Assembly: GCF_003403315.2 (NCBI RefSeq)
Contig: NZ_CP048407.1
Location: 1,240,001 to 1,304,000, forward strand
DNA length: 64,000 nt
From: Thermaerobacter sp. PB12/4term
Lineage (GTDB): Bacteria; Bacillota; Sulfobacillia; Thermaerobacterales; Thermaerobacteraceae
Direction of reading: 5' to 3'
Positions 55,242 to 62,706 of the stretch are shown piece after piece. The notes under the pieces were generated by a model, which was given only the letters and a program-made list of their open reading frames with translations, was not told the DNA's origin and did no database searches. Positions within the stretch are counted from its first letter, which is position 1. The number at the start of each line of letters is the position of its first letter. The translations under genes were made by a program, and so were the position numbers.

Positions 55242-56104
55242 CGCCGGAGCGGGGTGGGGCCGACCTGCACACCCACACCACCGCCTCCGACGGCACCGTC
55301 ACTCCCCGAGAGCGCATCCGCATGGCCCAGGAGGCGGGGCTCGAGTTCGTCGGCATCACGGACCACGACACCCTGGCCGGCCTGCCGGCGGCCCGGGAAG
55401 CGGCGCGGGAGGCCGGGGTGGTTCTGGTGCCGGGGGTCGAACTCAGCACCGACGTCGACCTGGGTAGCCGCCGGGTTGGCGTTCACATCCTGGGGTACTG
55501 GGTCGACGAGGCCGACGAGCCCCTGGTGCAGCTGCTGGCGCGCCGCAGGGCCTCGCGGGAGCAGCGGCTGGCCCGCATGCTGCAGCGCCTGGCGGAGGCC
55601 GGGATCGTCCTGGATGAGGCGCGGATTCGGGCCATGGCCCAAGGGGGCGCCATAGGGCGCCCCCACGTGGCCCGGGCCCTCGTGGACGCCGGGGTGGTGG
55701 CCACGGTGGCCGAAGCCTTTGAGCGGTACCTGACGCCGGGCAAGCCGGGCTACGTGCCCCGCGCGCCCCTGGCGCCGGAAGAGGCCATCGCGGCCATCCG
55801 GGCCGCGGGGGGCGTGCCCGTCCTGGCCCATCCGGGCCTCCTGCCCGCCCGCCTGCACGGCCTGTGGCCAACCTGGAAAAAGGTGGGCCTCGAAGGCGTC
55901 GAGGTCTATCACTCCAAGCACAGCCCCGAGCAGGCCGCCGCGTTCCTGGCGCGAGCGAGCGAGCTGGATCTGGTGCCCACCGGAGGATCCGATTGCCACG
56001 GACCCCAGCCGGGCCAGCCCGCCCTGATGGGGCAGGTGCGGGTTCCGCGGGAGTGGGTGGAGCGACTGGCCGCCCGGGCGGCCGATCCAAAGTGCACCCT
56101 CTAG
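55238..56104 (+). CDS. PHP-domain phosphoesterase (YciV/RNase AM-like)
   Basis: A 288-aa PHP-family metal-dependent hydrolase. Motifs are DLHTHTTASDG (His11, His13), GITDHDTLAG, VPGVELST, PVLAHPGLL and GGSDCHG. The inserted helical domain (about 100-180) is typical of the YciV group, members of which act on 3',5'-bisphosphonucleotides or 5' RNA ends. ATG 55238 overlaps the pepA stop (ATGA). Substrate is not certain from sequence. Confidence 0.92.
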   Translation: MTPERGGADLHTHTTASDGTVTPRERIRMAQEAGLEFVGITDHDTLAGLPAAREAAREAGVVLVPGVELSTDVDLGSRRVGVHILGYWVDEADEPLVQLLARRRASREQRLARMLQRLAEAGIVLDEARIRAMAQGGAIGRPHVARALVDAGVVATVAEAFERYLTPGKPGYVPRAPLAPEEAIAAIRAAGGVPVLAHPGLLPARLHGLWPTWKKVGLEGVEVYHSKHSPEQAAAFLARASELDLVPTGGSDCHGPQPGQPALMGQVRVPREWVERLAARAADPKCTL

Positions 56105-56286
56105 ACGCAGCCTGCTGATCCGGCCGCACCCTCTCGACGCACCCTTCCGAAGCCGAGAGATCGCCTCCGGGCGCCCGCCGGCCGGCGGCCGAGGCAAGCC
56201 CGGGGCCGGGCCCAATGCCGGGGCCAATGGGCCTGATGCATGGACCGGCCGGCGCGTGCATAATCCTCCCCTGGGAGGTAAGGCCC

Positions 56287-56733
56287 GTGAAGCGTGAGGC
56301 CCGATGGTCCAAGCCCCCCGACGGGCCGCGGGGCGCGCCACCGCTCCGCCGGCCCGGTGGAACGGCCCGGGGGTCCGGCGCCGGAGGACCGCCTCCGGCG
56401 TCCCGGCCCGCGGAACGGGTTCCGGTACCCGCTCCGGAAGAACCGGTCCCGGCGGGCGCCGGGCAGGCGGGCGCGGCGGCGGGGCCGGGCGGTGCCGGCG
56501 ACTGGCAGGTCCGGATTCTCTTGCTGGAGCGGCGGGTCGTGACCCTGCGCCGCAGCCGCCGGGTGCTGCTCGAGCTGCTGGCGACCCAGCAGGCGCGTTA
56601 CGAGGCGGAGGTCAGCCAGCTGCGCCGCCGGGTGGACGAGCTGGAGCGGCAGCGGCAGCGGCTGCTGGCCTTCATCCGCCGGCGGCGGGTCCTGCCGGGA
56701 AAGGCGGCGGCAAGCGGCGGGCCGCAGCGGTGA
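56287..56733 (+). CDS. Small coiled-coil protein of unknown function
   Basis: A 148-aa protein with a Pro/Gly-rich, probably disordered first half and a strong basic coiled coil in the second (VRILLLERRVVTLRRSRRVLLELL to ELERQRQRLLAFIRRRR). GTG 56287 follows TGGGAGGTAAGG. I recognise no family. Its last 62 bases overlap, in the opposite direction, the end of the zinc-ribbon gene. The CATAAT at 56259 may be part of a promoter, but no -35 fits. Confidence 0.72.
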   Translation: MKREARWSKPPDGPRGAPPLRRPGGTARGSGAGGPPPASRPAERVPVPAPEEPVPAGAGQAGAAAGPGGAGDWQVRILLLERRVVTLRRSRRVLLELLATQQARYEAEVSQLRRRVDELERQRQRLLAFIRRRRVLPGKAAASGGPQR

Positions 56734-57103
56734 ACATGGACTCCGGACCCGCAAAGCCGCAAAGCTCGCACCGCACCGTCAGGTCCGGCTCTCCGCCGGC
56801 CGCGGTGGCCAGCGCCGGTCCTGCCCGCCACTCCTCCACCTGACCCGTGTGGGCGTTCTTCCGCACGGACCAGGTCAGCGGCCACAGCAGGGTAAAGGAG
56901 GCCCGGTTGCCGGTGCAGCGCGGGCACGCATAAGGCGGCCGCCGGGTCAGGGCGGGCAGGGCCGCCTGCCAGGCGGCGGTGTCGCCGGACGCCACCGCAG
57001 CACCAGGCCCCGTTCCGGCCGCCGGAGGCGCCCCGCCGGCGTGGGAGGCCTGGGAAAGCCCGCCTTCAGGCATTGCGCCGGGTTCCACCCCAACCACCTC
57101 CAT
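56672..57103 (-). CDS. Zinc-ribbon-like hypothetical protein
   Basis: A 143-aa minus-strand reading frame that is embedded in a longer open frame. Two CxxC pairs, CPRC (Cys60, Cys63) and CELC (Cys112, Cys115), 48 residues apart, suggest a treble-clef or zinc-ribbon metal site. The conserved-looking middle is SFTLLWPLTWSVRKN. The codons have GC-rich third positions like neighbouring genes, supporting real coding. ATG 57103 is a possible start; GTG 57088 has a better site (GGAGGTGG, 5 bases). The C-terminus overlaps the coiled-coil gene by 62 bases. Family unknown. Confidence 0.65.
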   Translation of the reverse strand: MEVVGVEPGAMPEGGLSQASHAGGAPPAAGTGPGAAVASGDTAAWQAALPALTRRPPYACPRCTGNRASFTLLWPLTWSVRKNAHTGQVEEWRAGPALATAAGGEPDLTVRCELCGFAGPESMFTAAARRLPPPFPAGPAAGG

Positions 57104-57220
57104 CCTGGATTCTCCATTTCCTAGAATGCCCCTGGATCGCCCACCCAAGCCGGCAGGGGAACCCGCACCGGCCGGAGGGTCGTGGCGGCACCGCAGCTTC
57201 CGTGGCCAGGGTGCGGCGTG

Positions 57221-57260
57221 CAACAGCGTGCATCGGCCTGCATCGGCCTGCAACGGCCTG
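57221..57260 (+). repeat. Four 10-bp direct repeats upstream of miaB
   Basis: Four adjacent decamers of the form CAWCRGSSTG (57221, 57231, 57241, 57251; the middle two identical, CATCGGCCTG) and a degenerate fifth at 57261. They lie 22 bases upstream of the candidate -35. A unit of one helical turn is suggestive of a protein-binding array, but slippage is also possible. Confidence 0.7.
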
Positions 57261-57281
57261 CATGCCGTACCAGCCGCTGCA

Positions 57282-57311
57282 TTGCCCACGGGTGCCCGCA
57301 GCGCCCATAAT
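57282..57311 (+). promoter_or_regulatory. Candidate promoter for miaB
   Basis: TTGCCC (57282-57287), an 18-base spacer and CATAAT (57306-57311), 29 bases before the miaB ATG. The -10 has one mismatch, the -35 keeps only TTG and position 5. Confidence 0.45.
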
Positions 57312-57340
57312 GAACGAAGGTACAAAGGAGGAAACGAGCC

Positions 57341-58897
57341 ATGGAAACCCTGCCCCTGATCCCGCGGCCGGGGGCGGCAGGCACCCAGGACTACCGGGTG
57401 CTGCAGGCCCAGTGGGCCACCCGTTACGGCGCCTACCGGGACGAACAGAACGTCTGGCGCCTGGCCGACGGCCGCACCCTGGCCGAGTCGATCTTCGGCA
57501 AGCCCCACCCTGCGTACAAGATCCTGACCTGGGGCTGCCAGATGAACGAGCGCGACAGCGAGATCCTGGCCGGCCAGCTGGAAGAGATGGGCATGGTCCC
57601 GGCCGGCCTCCTGGACGACGCGGACCTGATCCTGCTCAACACCTGCGCCGTGCGGGAGACGGCGGAGGAGAAGGTCTTCGGCACCATCGGCTACCTGAAG
57701 GTGCTCAAGCAGAAGAACCCGGACCTGATCCTGGGCCTGTGCGGCTGCATGGCCCAGGAGGAGGCCACCATTCGCCGCATCCAGCGGTACTATCCCCACG
57801 TGGACCTGGTGTTCGGCACCCACAACGTCCACCAGCTGCCCCAGCTGATCGAGCGGGTGCGGCGGGAAGAGGGGATGGTGGTCGACGTCTGGCAGGCGGC
57901 GGAGGGCGTGGTCGAACACCTGCCCTCGCGGCGGGCCGGGGGCGTCAAGGCGTGGGTCAACATCATCTATGGTTGCGACAAGTTCTGCACCTTCTGCATC
58001 GTGCCCACCACCCGCGGGCGCGAGCGCAGCCGCCGCCCGGAAGACGTCATCGCCGAGGTGGAGTACCTGGCCGCCGAGGGGTACAAGGAGGTCACCCTGC
58101 TAGGCCAGAACGTCAACTCCTACGGCAAGGACCTGGGCATCGGGTTCGATTTCGCGGACCTGTTGGCTCGCCTGGACCAGGTACCGGGGATCCGCTGGAT
58201 CCGGTACACCACCTCCCACCCCCGGGACTTCACCGACAAGCTGATCCGGACCATCGCGGAGTCCGACAAGGTGACGGAGCACTTCCACCTGCCGGTGCAG
58301 TCCGGATCGAACCAGGTGCTGCGCTGGATGAACCGGCGCTACACCCGGGAGTACTACTTGCGCCTGATCGAGAAGATCCGGGAGGCGGTGCCGGACGCCT
58401 GCATCACCACGGACATCATCGTCGGGTTCCCCAAGGAGACCGAGGAAGACTTTCGCCAGACCCTGGACCTGGTGCGGCAGGTGGAGTACGACAACGCCTT
58501 CACCTTCATCTACTCGCCCCGGGAGGGCACGCCGGCCGCCCGCTGGCCCCAGCTGCCGCGGGAGGTCAAGCAGGAGCGCCTGGAGCGGCTGATGGAGGTG
58601 CAGTACGAGATCAACCTGCGGAAGAACAAGCGCCTGGTGGGCCAGAGGGCCGTGGTCCTCATCGACGGGCCCAGCAAGAAGAACCCGCAGGTCCTCAGCG
58701 CCCGCACCCGGACGAACAAGCTGGTGCTGGTGCCCGGCGACGCCGCCTGGGCCGGCCGCTTCGCCCGGGTGGAGATCACCCGGGCCCAGACCTTCACCCT
58801 GGAGGGGCGGCTGCTGGAGCTCTTGCCGGACGACGCGCCCGAAATCGGGCGGCACGGGCAGTTCTCGCCCTACGGCGCCGCGGCCCAGGGGGCCTGA
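57341..58897 (+). CDS. miaB: tRNA-2-methylthio-N6-dimethylallyladenosine synthase
   Basis: A 518-aa radical-SAM methylthiotransferase that modifies A37 of tRNAs reading U-codons. The UPF0004 domain carries three Cys (TWGCQMN, NTCAVRE, GLCGCMAQ), the radical-SAM cluster is Cys212-Cys216-Cys219 (CDKFCTFC), and a TRAM domain (KNKRLVGQRAVVLIDG onward) binds RNA. ATG 57341 follows AAAGGAGGAAA. It precedes mutS and mutL as in Bacillus, but ymcA and cotE are missing between miaB and mutS. About 50 N-terminal residues precede the catalytic fold, as in Bacillus YmcB. Confidence 0.97.
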   Translation: METLPLIPRPGAAGTQDYRVLQAQWATRYGAYRDEQNVWRLADGRTLAESIFGKPHPAYKILTWGCQMNERDSEILAGQLEEMGMVPAGLLDDADLILLNTCAVRETAEEKVFGTIGYLKVLKQKNPDLILGLCGCMAQEEATIRRIQRYYPHVDLVFGTHNVHQLPQLIERVRREEGMVVDVWQAAEGVVEHLPSRRAGGVKAWVNIIYGCDKFCTFCIVPTTRGRERSRRPEDVIAEVEYLAAEGYKEVTLLGQNVNSYGKDLGIGFDFADLLARLDQVPGIRWIRYTTSHPRDFTDKLIRTIAESDKVTEHFHLPVQSGSNQVLRWMNRRYTREYYLRLIEKIREAVPDACITTDIIVGFPKETEEDFRQTLDLVRQVEYDNAFTFIYSPREGTPAARWPQLPREVKQERLERLMEVQYEINLRKNKRLVGQRAVVLIDGPSKKNPQVLSARTRTNKLVLVPGDAAWAGRFARVEITRAQTFTLEGRLLELLPDDAPEIGRHGQFSPYGAAAQGA

Positions 58898-59171
58898 CCC
58901 GGGCGGGGTCGCGGCGGGCGGCGCGGCCGTCTAGGGCAGCTGTGGCCGTAGCCGGCTCCGGCGCCGCGAACCGTGGCACGGACCGCGGCGCGCGCGGTGG
59001 TGGGGACCGGGGCGCAGGCCGCGGGCCAGCCGGGCGACGCCGCCCGGGGGCGGCCATGGGCCGCAGCCGGCCCGGCCCGGGCCCCGGCGGGCTTTGTCCC
59101 GATTCCGCGCAGGCAAGGGGCGCCGCTTGGCGGGAGGCGAAGCGCTGCGGTGGGGGTGGCAGGCTCCAATC

Positions 59172-62100
59172 ATGGCGCAGGCTGACGAGCCCCAGCGAGG
59201 CAGGTCGGGCCGGGAAACCCCGATGATGCGGCAGTACCGGGAGTGGAAGGAGCGCTACCCGGACTGCATCCTGTTCTTCCGCCTGGGCGACTTCTACGAG
59301 ATGTTCGGCGATGATGCCCGCCTGGCCGCCAGGATCCTGGACATCACCCTGACCTCACGGGAGACGGCCAAGGGCGAGCGGGTGCCCATGTGCGGCGTGC
59401 CCTACCACGCCGTCGACCAGTACCTTCCGCGCCTGGTGGAAGCGGGTTACCGGGTCGCCATCTGCGAGCAGGTGGAGGATCCGCGGCTGGCCCGGGGGCT
59501 GGTGCGCCGGGAGGTGGTGCGGGTCGTCACCCCCGGCACCCTCTGGTCGGCGGCGGGAGGGGACGAAAGCCGGTACGTGGCCGCCCTGGCCCTGGACCCG
59601 GGCCCGGTGGCCGGCACCCCGGCCACCGGGCGGCGGGAGGTTGGGGGGCCAGGCCAGCAGCCCGAGGGGGCGGCAAGGCCTGTCGTGGCGGGCACCGTCC
59701 AGGCCGCTGCCGAATCCGCCCAGGTGACCGGGGACGACGCCGGGGATGGGGCGCCTGCCGGCCGGGATGCGGTGGAGGCCGCCCGGGTCCCCGCGGGGCC
59801 TGTGGCGGAACCGACCGCCCGTCACGCTCTGGCGAGGGGGGCGGGCGCTGGTGGGGCCATGGCAGGGGCCGGGGACGAACCGGCCGCGACCGGGCCCCGG
59901 GCCGGCCCGGCGGCCCCGGCCCGTTTGGCCGGCCCGGTGGCCCAGGACCCTGTGGCCCAGGACCCTGGTGATGGCACGGTCCCGGCCCTGCAGCAGGCAG
60001 GAAGCGGCCTTGAGGCCGGGAGCGCTGGCGGGGGCCCGCAGGTTCTGGGGCTTGCCTACGCCGACGTGTCCACGGGCGAGTTCACCATCGCCCAGCTGGC
60101 CGGGGACGACCCCCTGCGCCTGGCCCTGGACGAGCTGGCCCGGCTGCAGGCGGCCGAGTGCCTGCTGGGACCGGGGCTCGAGGGACCTGGTGCCGCCAAG
60201 CTGGAGCAGGCCCTGCGGGAGCGAGGCTGCACGGTCACCCGGACTCCGGCCGGCCCCTGGCGCCTCCGGGAAGCCGCCGCCGCCCTGGCGGCCCAGTTTG
60301 GCCGGCCGGCGGTCGGCCAGGCCCGGGCGGAGACCGGGGCCGCCGCCGTCAGCGCGGGTGGCGGGCTGCTGGCCTACCTCCGGGCCACGCAAAAGGTGGA
60401 CCTGGAGCACCTGCGCCGGCTGCGGACCGATGCCCTGGGTCAGTGGCTGGCCATCGACGCCAACAGCCGCCGGAACCTGGAGCTGGTGCGCCGGCTGCGG
60501 GACGGCTCCCGCCAGGGCACCCTGCTGGACGTGCTGGACCTGACGGAGACGGCCATGGGCCGGCGACTCTTGCGGCAGTGGATCGAGCGGCCCCTGGTGG
60601 ACCCTGCGGCCATCTCCGCCCGGCTCGATGCGGTGGAGGCCCTGGTGCGCGACCCCTTCCTGCGCGCCGGGCTGCGGCAGCTGCTGGCCGGCATGCAGGA
60701 CCTGCCCCGCCTGCTGGGCCGGGTGGGCTACCAGCAGGCCAACGCCCGCGACCTGCTGGGCATCGCCCGCGCCCTGGAGCGGCTGCCGGACCTGGCGGCC
60801 CAGCTGGAGGGAGCCGCCGGGGCCGGCCCCCTGGGCCGGCTGGAGGCCGTCCGTCAGGCCCTGGATCCCCAGCTGGCCCGCCTGGCCGCCCGGTTGCGAG
60901 GGGCGCTGGTGGACGATCCGCCCGCCGGCATCACCGAGGGCGGGCTGATCCGGGACGGGTTCCACCCCGAAGTGGATGCCCTGCGCCAGGCCATGGCCCA
61001 GGGCCGCCACTGGATCGCGGCCCTGGAGGCCCGGGAGAGGGAGCGCACGGGCATCAAATCCCTGAAGGTGGGCTTCAACAAGGTCTTCGGGTACTACATC
61101 GAGGTGACCCGGGCCAACCGGCACCTGGTGCCTCCCGACTACGAGCGGCGGCAGACCCTGGCCGGCGCCGAGCGTTTTGTCACCCCGGAGCTCAAGGCCA
61201 TGGAGAGCCGGATCCTGGGGGCGGAGGAACGCCTGGCGGCCCTGGAGCACCAGCTGTTCCTCGAGCTGCGGCAGGAGGTGGCCGCGGCCATCCCCCAGCT
61301 GCAGGCCACCGCCGACGCCCTGGCCGAGCTGGACGTGCTGGCGGCCCTGGCCGAGGCCGCGGCCCGGTACGGCTACGTGCGGCCCCGGCTCGGTTCCGGC
61401 CGACGGCTGCGGATCCGGGCGGGGCGGCACCCCGTGCTGGACCGGACGCTGGAGGGCCGGTTCGTCCCCAACGACATCGATCTGGACGGCGAAGAGGAAC
61501 GGGTCATGCTGATCACCGGCCCCAACATGGCCGGAAAGAGCACCTTCATGCGCCAGGTGGCCCTCATCGTCATCATGGCCCAGATGGGCAGCTTCGTGCC
61601 GGCCGCCGAGGCGGAGATCGGCCTGGTGGACCGGATCTTCTGCCGGGTGGGGGCCAGCGACGACCTGGCCTCGGGCCAGTCCACCTTCATGGTGGAGGTG
61701 GCGGAGACGGCCCTGGCCGTGCACCACGCCACCCCCCGCAGCCTGATCCTGCTGGACGAGATCGGCCGCGGTACCAGCACCTTCGACGGCATCGCCATCG
61801 CCCGGGCGGTGATCGAGTACATCCACGACCGCATTGGGGCCCGCACCCTGGTGTCGACCCACTACCATGAGCTGACGGGCCTGGCGGCCACGCGCCCCGG
61901 CATCCGCAACTACCACGCCCGGGTGGTGGAGGAAGGGGACAGCATCCGCTTCCTCTGGCGCATCGCGCCCGGCGGCGCCGATCGCAGCTACGGCATCAAT
62001 GTGGCTCGGCTGGCCGGGTTGCCGGTGGAGATCGTGGAGCGGGCCAAGGCCATCCTGGCGGAACTGGACCGGCGGGCCGGGCCGCGGCAGCTCTCCCTGG

Positions 62101-62696
62101 CCGACCTGATGGCGAGCCCCGTGGCGGCTTCGCCGTCCCGGGACGAACCCGGCACCGGCCCCGCCGACGTGGCCGGCGGGGCTCCGCCGGCGGGGGTCCC
62201 CGGCTCCGGCGGTGGCGGCAGCCTGCCCGCCGGGCCGCGGCCGGGCGCCGCGGCGGGGGAGGCCGGCGGGATGGCAACGACCGGGCGGGCCGGCGGCGAG
62301 GCGCCGGGGACCGCGGGCCTCGGGCCGGGCTCGCCGGCGGAGGCACCGAGTGGTGCCGGGGCGCCGCCGGGCTGGTCCCAGGCCGCCGCCGCCCGGGAGC
62401 CCGGCACGGGGGAGCCTCCCGGCCCGGCCGGGGTCTCAGGGACCGGGCCCCGGGACCCCGGTGCGGCCCCCGAACCTGTCGCCCCGGCCGCCACCGCCAC
62501 CGGGGCGGGGGCCGGGGCGCCGGCCGCCGGGGGGATGGGGGCCCCCGCCGTCCCGCCCGCAGGGGAGCGCCTGGCGCGGGTCTGGCTCGAGCAGCTGGCC
62601 CGCCTGGATCTGGTCCGCCTGACGCCGCTGGATGCAATGAACCTGCTCTACGCCTGGCAGCGGCGGCTGAAGCGGCTCGCGGAGGGCGGCGAATAG
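59172..62696 (+). CDS. mutS: DNA mismatch repair protein MutS with two long insertions
   Basis: A 1174-aa MutS (858 aa in Bacillus). Mismatch-binding GDFYEMF lies in domain I; the ATPase has Walker A GPNMAGKST (about 783-791), Walker B LILLDEIGRGTSTFDG and the STHYHEL switch. Two Ala/Gly/Pro-rich insertions explain the length: about residues 145-288, between domain I and the connector domain (which restarts at LGLAYADVSTGEF), and about 980-1130, before the C-terminal helices (DAMNLLYAWQRRLK). The first insert contains a 15-base tandem repeat at 59937-59966. ATG 59172 has a poor ribosome site. The start of mutL follows at 11 bases. Confidence 0.96.
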   Translation: MAQADEPQRGRSGRETPMMRQYREWKERYPDCILFFRLGDFYEMFGDDARLAARILDITLTSRETAKGERVPMCGVPYHAVDQYLPRLVEAGYRVAICEQVEDPRLARGLVRREVVRVVTPGTLWSAAGGDESRYVAALALDPGPVAGTPATGRREVGGPGQQPEGAARPVVAGTVQAAAESAQVTGDDAGDGAPAGRDAVEAARVPAGPVAEPTARHALARGAGAGGAMAGAGDEPAATGPRAGPAAPARLAGPVAQDPVAQDPGDGTVPALQQAGSGLEAGSAGGGPQVLGLAYADVSTGEFTIAQLAGDDPLRLALDELARLQAAECLLGPGLEGPGAAKLEQALRERGCTVTRTPAGPWRLREAAAALAAQFGRPAVGQARAETGAAAVSAGGGLLAYLRATQKVDLEHLRRLRTDALGQWLAIDANSRRNLELVRRLRDGSRQGTLLDVLDLTETAMGRRLLRQWIERPLVDPAAISARLDAVEALVRDPFLRAGLRQLLAGMQDLPRLLGRVGYQQANARDLLGIARALERLPDLAAQLEGAAGAGPLGRLEAVRQALDPQLARLAARLRGALVDDPPAGITEGGLIRDGFHPEVDALRQAMAQGRHWIAALEARERERTGIKSLKVGFNKVFGYYIEVTRANRHLVPPDYERRQTLAGAERFVTPELKAMESRILGAEERLAALEHQLFLELRQEVAAAIPQLQATADALAELDVLAALAEAAARYGYVRPRLGSGRRLRIRAGRHPVLDRTLEGRFVPNDIDLDGEEERVMLITGPNMAGKSTFMRQVALIVIMAQMGSFVPAAEAEIGLVDRIFCRVGASDDLASGQSTFMVEVAETALAVHHATPRSLILLDEIGRGTSTFDGIAIARAVIEYIHDRIGARTLVSTHYHELTGLAATRPGIRNYHARVVEEGDSIRFLWRIAPGGADRSYGINVARLAGLPVEIVERAKAILAELDRRAGPRQLSLADLMASPVAASPSRDEPGTGPADVAGGAPPAGVPGSGGGGSLPAGPRPGAAAGEAGGMATTGRAGGEAPGTAGLGPGSPAEAPSGAGAPPGWSQAAAAREPGTGEPPGPAGVSGTGPRDPGAAPEPVAPAATATGAGAGAPAAGGMGAPAVPPAGERLARVWLEQLARLDLVRLTPLDAMNLLYAWQRRLKRLAEGGE
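59937..59966 (+). repeat. 15-bp tandem duplication in the first MutS insertion
   Basis: GTGGCCCAGGACCCT occurs twice head-to-tail (59937-59951, 59952-59966) and encodes VAQDP twice. It marks the low-complexity insert as a site of slippage. Confidence 0.85.
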
Positions 62697-62706
62697 GAGG
62701 AGGCCC

